This document shows, in pieces, positions 32,027 to 43,500 of a DNA stretch of 64,000 nucleotides; position 1 is the stretch's first letter, and every line of letters begins with the position of its first letter. The notes beneath the pieces were generated by a model. That model saw only the letters and a list, made by a program, of their open reading frames with translations, was not told the DNA's origin and searched no databases. Origin of the DNA: Cruorifilaria tuberocauda (taxonomy: Eukaryota > Nematoda > Chromadorea > Rhabditida > Onchocercidae); NCBI GenBank assembly GCA_013365365.1, contig JABVXU010000009.1, positions 186,001-250,000 on the forward strand, read 5' to 3'. A program made the translations under genes and the position numbers.

Positions 32027-32908
32027 TTATTTATTTATTTCAGTAGTTAAGCATCTGCCATCTCGCTGCGGGAGATACCGGTTGGAGGCGCCGTTATCCC
32101 CGAGGGCAGGCAACCAGTACTCCATCATCATCCCTCGTCTAACAAATAAGTCCAGTTTTTTTCGCACTTCTCTCTTCGTCAGAAATAATGAAAGCAGAGG
32201 AAAGCTAACTGAGTGAGACCATAGAAGTGTTTCACACACCTTCAATGATGTAAACAAACCAGGGAGAATATATTGCCTCAACGAGAGTCTATAAACCATT
32301 CTATTCCAAGTTAATTAGCATACGAAACAAAATGAGGTAACGAACATAGTAATATTTCTTGGAATTAATTGACCCCATCATAGGTCAGAGGTCATCTGAG
32401 ATATTAAGATGTGTCATTCCATTAGCATGACGTTATGTGAGCGGTGTTTGTTGCATAGAATGGATGAACATGAAAAATGCAACGAAACAATACCAGTGCA
32501 TAAGTCGCTAGGCCTGATTGTGCCATGAAAGCACGACAGGGAAGAAACCTGCACATACGCGAGCAGCAGTCGTGCGATCAATAAATGGAATAGTATAAAG
32601 TGTGTGTATTGAACGATTTCGTTTCTGCAAGGCATATCGTTAAGAGAGGAAATGCACAGCGGTCGCTGACAACTGTGCAGTGATTGTAACGCTGAACGTG
32701 CAAGCGGAGGCGGCTACTGGACAGGTGGACGGCGGTCGGGGGCGGGTGGACAGTGGTCGCGGGGAGAACGCCCCCGGGCGGGAGGCGCGACGAGGTTCGC
32801 TGCTGCAGACTCTCTTCCTCCCCTCGGTTCGCTTCTCCCTCGCAATTCCTCTTCCAGCTCACTCGCAACTGCATCCCACCACCACAATATTCCGTCTCCG
32901 TCTGGCAT
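32027..32908. promoter_or_regulatory. GC-rich island(s), candidate promoter or 5' exons
   Basis: Two GC-rich patches stand out. At about 32050-32140 a minus-strand frame reads MMMEYWLPALGDNGASN and runs to a TAA at 32027. At about 32690-32870 the GC content is very high, with GGGGGCGGG (Sp1-like) and CCCCCGGGCGGG, followed by a pyrimidine-rich tract. The second patch is open on both strands: plus-strand 143 codons with no ATG at its start, and minus-strand 64 codons from ATG at 32908. These fit a transcription start region. Possible targets are the plus-strand exons at 35 kb or the UBE3A gene 8 kb downstream. Strand and target are undetermined. Confidence 0.4.
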
Positions 32909-33111
32909 ATATCTCCTCGGTGATCAATCCCTTTTCTGTATATGCTATAACTTACGTGTCCGTAGGAGTGCTTACCTTGAAATGTGTGGGCGGAAAATGC
33001 GTGAATAAATGTTTCTGTGGTTCAGTTGAATTGTATGGGAGCACCGCGACAAGTCAGGCGTCACACCCGTCATATGAAGAAGTTATTCGTACAAATCAAT
33101 CTTCCTTCTAG

Positions 33112-33941
33112 CTATTGATCTAATGTGTTAACGGAGATTTTAAATCAGCAATGCATAAATAAAAATAATACATAGAGATATAAGTTTCTTACCTTATGAT
33201 ATGACTTCTTATCCTTATTCTATAGGCTCAAATGTAAGTTTAATTTGAATGTAACTTTATTATTTCAATTAATCAGTCGATGAATCAGAACTAAAATGAA
33301 AACTTCTATTAAAATTTTAACACAGTTTCAGAATAATTGCAGATAGTTCTCAAAGGATTTCAAAGCATTCACGTCGTTTCTAGAATAGATGGCACTAATA
33401 ATTACTTTTCTGGAGCATCAAGTACAAACAGTTCTCCGAATAACGCGAATTCGAAAACTTTCATCACGTAATTGTAATAATATGTTTGCGAAGAAGTAAT
33501 CGAAACATCACGACAGATGGAATTTTTAAAGTGGAAATAGAATCTCTCCTCTTATTCCGGTTATAATCAATGTGATCGAGGACAAAATTGTTTTTGAATT
33601 CAAGATGAAAAAGATCGATAACGATTGTCAATACGATTAGCTTGTCAGCGTTATTTTCGTAGAATAACACGCCTGCTAGATTTCCGTAAATATACTGCCA
33701 AATATGATCGATTGCTACACATATGTTGGATACATCTAGAATGTTATCACTGGGTATCAGAAATTAGTAAATCTTAAGATCAGAAAATTATTTTCTTGGA
33801 AACGGAACCAATTTTGAATGGATATTTTTCATCATCAAACTGATTTTTTCAACAATCAATACATTTCCAGAAATAAAATCAAAATAATTTTTCAACATTT
33901 GACAAAAAGATAAAATATTAAAAATGAAAAGAGTGGTGGTG

Positions 33942-34010
<69 letters not shown>

Positions 34011-35047
34011 CAGGAATATAGAAAATGGTGAATGCTTCATTTCAGGATAAATCTTCCTATTTCCTGTATTGTATTAGCAATAATTATGAAATGAATTTCT
34101 TTTAGATTTATATTTGTATTAGCTATTAGCTATTTTAAGAATTTAATGAAAGTTTCGTTTTTTATGCCAAAAATTTCATCTGAGAAATAAGAGAGAAAAG
34201 AAGGATTAAAATAAAATAACGATCTTCAAGCAGTTGCTTTTCCTTTTTTAATTAGATATTAATAGAACAGAAGGCAGATAAAGTTGATGAACTGATAAAA
34301 CAATCTAAGATTAAAGATAATAAGTTAAATATAGGATTACTTGAATGTTTTTCTCAATGATATTCTCCTCAGATATTAAAAGCCACTTGATTCAAAACAA
34401 AATAATGATAAACCGTTTAGAAATGCAAATAGTTTAATTTCATTTGAACCATCTCTTAAATTTGGGAAGAACGCTTAAGAAGATTTGAGATGATTGATCA
34501 AGATGATTTCGATACAAAAATAGGACGATTAATTTATAAATAATTGAAGTGATGTAATGGAACAAACACACTATTTCGAAAGATAATCATTGATTAATTA
34601 ATTTCTAAGAGGATCTTGACAGTATTTTCTGCAACTGTTACTTAACTAGTTGTCGGAAAGATGGTCCATTTGAGGTGTTACCAGAAAATTATTCAATTTC
34701 AATGTCACAGTGCAACCTAACAAGGCTTTATGGTAAAGCTGATTTTTTATCAAATTATATGGAAATGCAATGTTTATTGTACTAACCTGAAGCTTTCCAC
34801 AGTCATTTAGAAAAATTATCTGAAAAATAATTAAGGAGAAAAAGTAATGCGAAGAATAGTTTCAAGCGGAGTAATTTTAAAAAAACTTCAAGTAAATTGT
34901 GCAGTGCAAGTGTGACAATAATAATGATTATGATGTAATTGATGAGATAGTGATACTGGTGATAACGCCGATAGTGATGAAAGTGATTAGGCATCTATTG
35001 TACCCGGCGGCTTGTTAAACGATGACCTCTGCACTTCACTGTGATAG
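33112..35047. other. AT-rich DNA with a long (GT)n run
   Basis: No exon is supported. It contains the GT microsatellite annotated separately and a degenerate AAT/GAT stretch at 34.92-34.99 kb. Confidence 0.5.
33939..34008. repeat. (GT)n microsatellite
   Basis: About 35 GT units, nearly uninterrupted (one GC unit near the start), form a long dinucleotide tract. Confidence 0.95.
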
Positions 35048-35313
35048 AGAAATGGATCGAATATACAGAAGACATTTCAAGTTCGGTCGATAATCGAGAA
35101 GTCTTAGATCATCCACAACTATTTATCGTCGATGTGTGCGCAATTCGCATATCGGGTCAGAGGAGGGAAAAGAAAGAAATGGTGAGGAAAGAAAAATGAA
35201 TGGATGTAATAGTTTTTAAAGGTAAATTTGTGTCTCTTTCCCTCTCTCTACCCTTCTCTCTCTGGTTGCAGGTTGACGTCCTCAGTGCTAGGAACTGTCT
35301 CGACCGCAGATGA
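35048..35313 (+). CDS. candidate 3'-terminal exons of an unrecognised gene
   Basis: Exon one (35048-35181) can start after GTGATAG and is open for 44 codons plus a split codon. It reads WIEYTEDISSSVDNREVL and DHPQLFIVDVCAIRIS and ends in ATG before a good GTGAGG donor, phase 0. Exon two begins at 35272 after an excellent pyrimidine-rich acceptor (CTCTCTGGTTGCAG) and reads VDVLSARNCLDRR to TGA at 35311-35313, also phase 0. The intron would be 90 bases. Both exons are GC-richer than their flanks. I do not recognise the peptide. Upstream exons were not found; the GC island at 32.7 kb on the same strand is a possible 5' end. Confidence 0.4.
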
Positions 35314-38300
35314 TCAGTATTGGGAGTACACGTGACCTTCCTTCTGTGTGCACAGAATTGATGATCATTGTTCTTCTCGCTAAAATCGTTTTATCGCAAT
35401 AATTTTTTTTAAAAAAGGAAGGACGAGCTTCAAGAAAAAAATCGATAATAAACTAAAGAAAATAGTAAATTGAATATAATTTCGATGAAGCATTTAATGT
35501 GTTTGGGCTTAATACTTCAAAAATATTTTTTTACTTGTATAATTTTCTTTACCTGTACAACTTAAATTGAATAAACAAACTTCGAAGAGAAAGAAGAATA
35601 GTATGTGGAGAATTGAATACTAAATTACAGACTAATTTAAATGTTTTCTCTAAAATACTTAATCAACTTGATTACGAGAAAAAGACATGTGTCATCCAAG
35701 GATAGAAAGAGTCACAAAATAGGCATCAATAAACTGGTATTTAGATTTAAGACTCAAAAAATGATAAGTATTCTAAAATTATTTGCTATTTAAGTAAATG
35801 AAATAATTAGTTCATTGTTTTTGGAAACAGCAATAAAAAAAGATCGTAATATCTTCCTCAACAAAGTAAATAATTTGCATATTATATTTCAATACATTTG
35901 AATGCATAAAATAATAATTCTTGGGGAATAACACTAATTCAATTTATGAATTTCATTCCTTTTTTCTTGAAACATTTCTAGGACGCCAGTTGTCATGTAT
36001 CATAACAAGATGAAATATGTTATTATTCGTCATTTCATATAATAGTGTCTCATAAATCATCGAATCAAAAAGCATTTGTTTGCCAGGTTAATCAGCAGAC
36101 TGATAAAAGAAGAAAAGTAGGATATTCTGAATACAGATCATTCAATTCTTAAGAAATTTATTATCAATTTTATAAATCGGATCAATACAATTATGCAATT
36201 TGTTTTAATACATCTGATAAGGCAGTTGCATTTTCTGATGATATCAAAAGTTATATTAATTTACCATGTTAGAATTTTTTCTTCGTAAAATTTAAAAGAT
36301 ATAATAAAATATCCAATACATTCTAAGCCATATTTCATGGAAATTTAGAATGTTCTAGACTTTTTATTGCCTTTTCTTATCTGTTCATTTGGAAAAGTAT
36401 CGATATTAATTAATAAATTCTCAGATGATGAAATTTCAGTTATCTTCGTTCCTACGGCATTTTGATATCATTGAAACTGTCAACAAATTTCCTCGTTCTC
36501 AAGACATGTAAGACATATATGAATTAATTGATGATAATTTTTATTAATGAACCTTTTTTTCTTTCTCTCTTATTTTATAAGATAAAGGGAGTGCTTTTTG
36601 TCATCTGCAAGGAAGAACGTTGTGGTAAATTGAATTTTATTCCTTTTGAAATGTTGATACATCACAAATCAAAATGATATTATCAGTATCATTGATATTA
36701 TTACGATTCTATTCACAATTATGAATAATCCGTGATCATGGAAACTCTTCTCCATTTATGACCGCCAAGGATCAACCATATATTGCATTATAGTACAAAA
36801 TAGGACATTATATTCTGTTAAATGGATTAAAAATCAAGCAAGTTACGTGGTTATATAAAGTACAAATGCATTTGAAGTAAATGATTTCGCTTCAATTCTC
36901 TCCAATTTGATGAATTTTCAAGAGCGATGATACTGAGGAATATTGATTGCATTTTTACACTTCGAACCGGTATCCGGAGAAGAGCGATTGAAGGGAAATT
37001 GGGAAAAGAAGGTCTCGAGGGCATCAAATTTTCCACAGAAACGCGGTTCCTTTTTGGGCTTCAATCTTTCCAAAAAATTGTTAGATTGTTTACATTTCCA
37101 TATTGATAGCTTTATCATGATTCCCAGAACGTAGCCATTAACTTTCAAAAATGTGTAAGAGCTAAACTGTTTTTTACAAAATCCAAAAATTATTCTTTTG
37201 CATTGAATTCCTCCAAAATCATCAGAACTTTCTAGACTGTTGCATTTTTTTCAAGAAATAAAGGTGTTATTCTCGTAAAATGGACTAAAAATATTTGTCA
37301 TTCTAATTTTTAATACGATAACTGGCAAATATTTTGAATTTTGATGTATGAAAACAGTGAAATCAAATTTTTTAAAGCTTCAAAAAAATAAAATCGTCAT
37401 ATCAAATCTGTTAGCTAATAAAGAATGGAAAGAAAGTGAATAAAATAAAGTTCGGCTAACGATTCCTTCATGCTTTTGTTAGACTTTATTGTTAATTTAC
37501 GAAAAACTTTCAAATGAATAAAGTGAGAAGAAACTTTTCCCCATAGATCCTACAATTATTTCATTGCCATTGCATCTTAATTAAACTTCAGTAATTAAAG
37601 CACATTAAATTTAGATTTAAATCATTACATATTACTGATCACTTCATACTTTTTGAGAGCTAATCTTTCTTTGACTTAAATGTAAACGAGAAGGCTAGAA
37701 CAAAGCTAAATATACTGTTCTTTTTGGAAATTTTCGGAGAATGCAAAATCGATAGCATTCATTTTTCGAATGGTTTACATGAAATTTCTTCGTTTGATAT
37801 GAAAATCAATGCAAGTTTAAGATATCTTACAAACTGGCACATTCCTTTTGTGGCATTTTACTAGCAATTATAAAAAGTCATAAATTACATTAAAAAGTCT
37901 AACTACAAGTAATGCGTGATATTCATTGATCATATCAGATTGATTTCTTGAAAATGGTGTGAAAAAAATCTCCAAACAAGTCGAAAGTTTTCAGCTTTAT
38001 TCTGAATAATAAAAGTTGTTAAGAAGGATTAAGTGAAAGCATTAAGTTTCAAATGAAAGATAAAGGAAAAAAGAAGAACCTTAGAGAACTTGTCAGTGGA
38101 GAAAAAACAGATGCATGTGAGATAGATAGGAGAAGGATTTGTGTGATGATTGGAATGATCGTCAAAGTTTAATTTGTTTTACAGAAATAGAGAGGGAGGG
38201 AAAGAATAATACCCTATGTCCTATTTTAAATTCATCTGAAATTTTTAATAAATGGTGAGGTGGGCAAACATTTGATATGAATCCGGTCTAAAATTAGATC

Positions 38301-40372
38301 AAAGCAAGGAAAAAAGGAAAAGAAAACATGCAGAGAGATGGGTGGACAAAGGAGAGAAGAGAAATCGGAAAAAAAGACTATAATTTTCAAAAATTCGCAT
38401 TCCAATAATCTATAGCGAGGGTGGAGGAATTGATGGAATCGCAGACGAGAATAATCAGTTCTGATAAATTGCGGCGAGAAAAGAAAGGAAGAGAAATGAC
38501 GGACTGCGTCGTCGTCTCTAACATCGAGAAATGATGGATGGACGGATGGATGAAGGGAGGAACGTCTTATCCTTTACTGATAAGATTAATCATAACAGCA
38601 TGGCAGCATTCCTTAACTATTATTGTAAATTCTTATTTCCTCATCCTTTCTTCTTTATGTCAACATTTCCTGTCTTGTTATTCTGTTTGGTACTCCAGGA
38701 AATTAACTGTTTATTTTTGTGGTAAGGAATATGGATCGATACGGAGCGATTAGAAAGCCACAGTTTAATTACATTATGCTAATTTCTCACAAAACAATTT
38801 CACCAAAACATCCCATCAATCCCGATACATGGTTTTCATGAGTTTAAAGCTTTATATTTTTAATTTAATTTACAGGCATCCCATTTTTCGTCGCAACAAT
38901 TGTTAAATCAATTGTGTTTGTCTAGAGTTTAAAAAAACTTTAAGATCAAGAAAGCTGTATTTTTCAACTTTATTTCTTTTCAAAAAATGGTCCAGAATTT
39001 TCTTGAACTGAATTCTTTTATTGCAGTATGGTGATTTAAATAAGAACAGCGTTGTCAGTCGAGAACTTAGAAATTAGATAATTGAAATTATATTGTGAAT
39101 TCATCAAGTGTTCAACATCTGTCACTGCTCATTCTGGCTTCGAAGTAGAAGCCGGGTAAAGTTACTTATACCTAAAGCATATTGCTATCTAATAATTGCA
39201 AATCTTTCTAGGAATTTCTTCTATAAATATATTATTTCAACTGTCCTATTAAATGAAAACAAATAAAATCGTCTGAAATGTAGATAAAAAATCCTCGACC
39301 GTTTTAAATAATTGTAATAATAAGTCAGTTAATTCCAAATAACCAATAACAGTAACAATTAATAGCTATTGTGGCAATCAAAGAAACAAAATGTGAAAAA
39401 TTTTGTTCCTTTAGCTAATTGAAATCTCTTCGATACTTTCTGGCAAACGATTTTGTCTGCAGTATGAATGCGATGACTTTTACCTCTTCAGAAGAGAAAT
39501 AATTAAAAACTTTTTTTGTTTCTGCGATTCAAAAGTTATGAAGAGATCAATGAGTGTATTTCTGTGCGTTCGATGAGAACTTCGGAGAGATCCGAGAGCC
39601 TTTGCATATGTATATCTTTCGTTCGACTATTACTTTTTCACCATAAATTAAAGAAAAGTTTAAATAAAAGTGAATTGCGGAGAATCATTGTTGATATTTT
39701 TTCGACTTACAACTTCGTCGGAAATTCAGTGGAAAAACTGTAACAGATATCGATTATTGTACATAAAATTATGATTGACAATGTGAAAGAGTATTGAATT
39801 ACTGAAATACACTCATTCAGCTAATGAAATAATGTCATATTGAACTGCTGCATTGCTACTATTTAAATCTAAAATTAATAAAGTGACAAAGCGTATGGTT
39901 CCTTTACAATAATAAATACGTTAATAATGAATCTCAATATACGATCTGCAGACATACACACACACTGATATGTCTTCACATTTTGATTTCAAATCGCTAT
40001 AAATGACTTATCACGTGATGAAAGATTGAAATTACCATGGAATTGAATGAAATTTGTCAGAAGGAGTTGAAATTGTGGTCAGGAAAACCATCACGTAGCT
40101 ATTTTCAAATATCTAAAAACAGCCACTCAGGCAGTCATATGAGAGAATCAGCGACATGATACTTCGAGGATTTCATAAATATGCAAATTTCGCTTTTCCC
40201 AATCATTCGAAAATTTCGATCTCAATCCTCCTAATTGATTCATTTTCAATTTGAAAGTGTCAGTCACAACACGGCAGAATTCACTTTATTAAAATTCAAT
40301 TTTAAAAAAGTCTCGAAGCGACACTCAAGATACTGTATCGCATCAGTTCGCTGTAGTGATTTTCTAGCTATG
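35314..40372. other. AT-rich DNA upstream of UBE3A
   Basis: No gene can be assembled. Two plus-strand frames read somewhat like protein: about 36940-37134 (for example HFEPVSGEERLKGNW) and 39516-39743. Neither begins with ATG, and neither has a phase-matched neighbour. A GC-richer patch lies at 38.4-38.6 kb without a convincing frame. Confidence 0.4.
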
Positions 40373-40455
40373 TGCGTATGTATATGTATGTGTACATGTG
40401 TGTATATGTGTGTGTATGTGTATGTATGTGTGTGTGTGCATGTGTGTGTGTTTGT
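40373..40455. repeat. interrupted (TG)n/(TATG)n tract
   Basis: A run of TGTG, TATG and TACATG units ends about 100 bases before the UBE3A start codon. It produces a spurious Cys/Val/Tyr-rich reading frame continuous with the first UBE3A exon. Confidence 0.85.
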
Positions 40456-40558
40456 TTATAAGGTCTTGTTTGGAATATGCTGTTACCGAACTATTTTCCG
40501 GATTCGTAGTCCGGGATTATCTATCGAGATAAATAGAATACATTATTGGTTTTTTAAG

Positions 40559-43500
40559 ATGAATGGAACTGATAAACAAGAACTTCATGATAATCGTCGA
40601 CATGGGCCTACACAGACAATGAAAATAGCTATTGGAAAATATCATAAACAGGTTAGTTGTTCATTGCACAAATATTCGCAGAAGTTTCCGGTTTTAACAA
40701 ATGCTTGATTTTTTACAAATTACGGATTAATTAGAAAAGAATTTATGTTTTGCTACTGTAGAATTTTGAATTGTGGCTTAATTCTCTGTTCATTTTATCT
40801 GTTATACATAAAACCATTTTTTTCTAATCTTTGATAAGATTTATACATCTCATTTGCCTTAGATTGACATGAATGGTTAAGTAAAAGAATAACTCACTTT
40901 TTATCGATGCAAATTATTCAGTTCTTATTTTCTGCGTGATGGGACCGAATTTGTTGATCTATACCCTAAACATCATTTTATGTTCAAATTAGACTGAAGA
41001 CATTTCGAACAGAACTGTCGTAAATACTTGGAAAATCGATCCATAATTATTTTTTCTTACAAAAATTCTGTTGCAGTTACTAGTTGGTTGTGGACGGTTA
41101 TATTGTTCCAATGAGAACTGTGCATCATCTGGAAAACTACCAAAACTGACAAGTAATGAAGCTGCAGCTCGAGCAATTATATGTTTACGAGATAAAGCGT
41201 CATTGTGCGAGCCAGTTCCGGGTAAATTATAATGCAATTCTTTATTTTATTAAAAACTTTTGATCATGTTAGTAAAAGTATGTGAAGAATAAGCTAAATT
41301 GAATCAAGGATATTCTTTGCCTGTAATGATTGTTCATGAGCCGCTAAATTTTAGTTTCTCAAAACCTGATGTATGATAACCCATCTCTTTCTTCTTTCTT
41401 TCCCCTTTTCCATTTCCTCTCACGTCAAGCGATGCTTTGCAGTTTGTTTAGCAATGTATTTTAATGCCCTTTGTCAAATTTTGATCGTTTTATTTCTTCT
41501 GTCTTAGTAAAGAGATATTTGTTGCTTTTTCCTTATTATTAACTTCTTGTTCATGTTCATGAATTTATCAACTTTTAACTTTCGAATTAACAGAATTTTT
41601 GGCGGTGGAGGCAGCAGATTCACAAGAATCACTAAATGAAGAAGTAGTGAAAAAATTATTGGAGAAATGTCGGGCAAAGGATAATTGGTATTGGATAAGA
41701 AGTTATCTGGAAAGTGCATTAGGAAATCGTGTAGCGCTGCTGAGTTCATTCCGCAATAACAATTTTCGGATACCGCTAAATGGGGTGATTTTTATTATTC
41801 CTGTATGAATATTTCCTGTTGATTTAGAAAAAAGTTTTGAAGGGATACGAAGAAGTAAAAAATAAATGAAGATAAAATAATGCTAGAAGAAAAAGAAGTA
41901 GGTTTTGGTTCTGATTACTTGAATAATTTTTTCTAAATATTGTAGAATCCAATCGGTTCTGGAGTAACAGGTCCATTTGGTGAACAACAATCGGTTTCAC
42001 AACGAAAGCGAAGAGCTCAGGCCGATGTAGATGGTATAGAACTGCAGCTGGAAACCAAGACAGATTCTTCTTCGGTCATTAATAGCTGCAGTAAATTATT
42101 ATTTAATTGAATTGAACTCTTCCTTTCTACTGTTGAATATGGATTTTGAAGAATTAAGTTACGTTTGAAACTAAAACACACCCGCTCGTTTTGAAATTAT
42201 ATAAACAGTACAGGAGAGAAAGAAATGGAAGAAAAGATAGATCGAAAGTATAGTCGTGGAGAAAGGACAAGCAATGAATTAGCATTAGATGTAACTCAGT
42301 CTTTTCATTCAGATACCTCCGCTGAAATACCACTTTCTCGTACTCCCGCAAATGAACTTACAAAGTATGTTGTTTTATTATCATATTTTGTGACGAATTG
42401 AAATTGCTATAGAAATTAATGAGAGATTAATTTGTAATGAGGATTAGATTAGTCTAAAAAAATGGAGATATTTTAGAAAGTGAGGGAGAGAGTGGAGAAA
42501 AATACATTTATTTGCAGATCATCTAATTCAAATAATGTGCATTATGCAAGCAACGCATCTCAAAGAAGTTATAATCATTATGGGTGGATAAGTGAGGTAA
42601 CTGATAATTAAATGTAATTAAAAGTTCGGACATAAATATGCGTTGTTTAATAGTAATAAATTTTCTCAGTTCATGCCCTACTTGTATTTCATTTAACTCA
42701 TTTTTGAGCTGTTTTCATTGTTGTTTATATTGCAGGAGAAAACTGCGCAATCAGTGGAAGAGAGTTCAAAAATTATTGCACAATTGCAAGAAGGGAAGTA
42801 TGTTTGAATTTTGAGCATTGGCTTTCTTTTTTAACTCTATAAATTTTTCATAATTTTCACAAATTTCTCAAAACTACATTTAAAAATTCTTTGATTGGAT
42901 TAAGATCACCAACGGATATGGATGCAGCACGGCGTTGTTTTCGCTTGCTTTTCATTGAAACAAATGAACATAAGCATTATTTGAATGCTGCAATGGGTGC
43001 AGTAGCTCAACTTTGTAACACAATTGATTTTCAGGTAAACATTTATTGACCCGAAGTAAATGGTAATTTAGAATTTCATGTAAATTATCTATCTATATAT
43101 CTATATATATATATATATATATAATCTATAGTTAATAATCTGATCAGTACAATGGTAAATAGTCCATCAGTTTTAATTGTTTACTTTCTTTTTTAATTTT
43201 GTTGAATATCTCCATAACCACGTCATTTATTTTTTGAAATAATTTAGAATTAGTTAAATAATTATGCTAATTTTTTTCAGCTGCAATATGAACGAGCCTG
43301 GGAGCGTGATCCAGCTGGTGTTACACACATTATATGTTTAATGTTCGAATTACCATTTATCCAGTGGCTTGAATTTATTGATGTAGGCTTCACGCCGCTG
43401 TGTAAAATGTGTTCAAACTTATCAGAGGAAGGTCAAATGGTACTAGCATCAGTGTGGGCTAGTTTTGGATCCCAATGGATACAGGAACGTATCAATCTTG

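Noticed and set aside
32680..33111. 143-codon plus-strand open frame in the GC island
   Set aside because: It begins at GTG with no ATG near the start, and GC-rich DNA has few stops. The minus strand is also open, so I treat it as an island rather than a gene.
40235..40708. 157-codon plus-strand open frame
   Set aside because: It is a read-through of the TG-rich repeat into the real first UBE3A exon at 40559; the first half is simple sequence.
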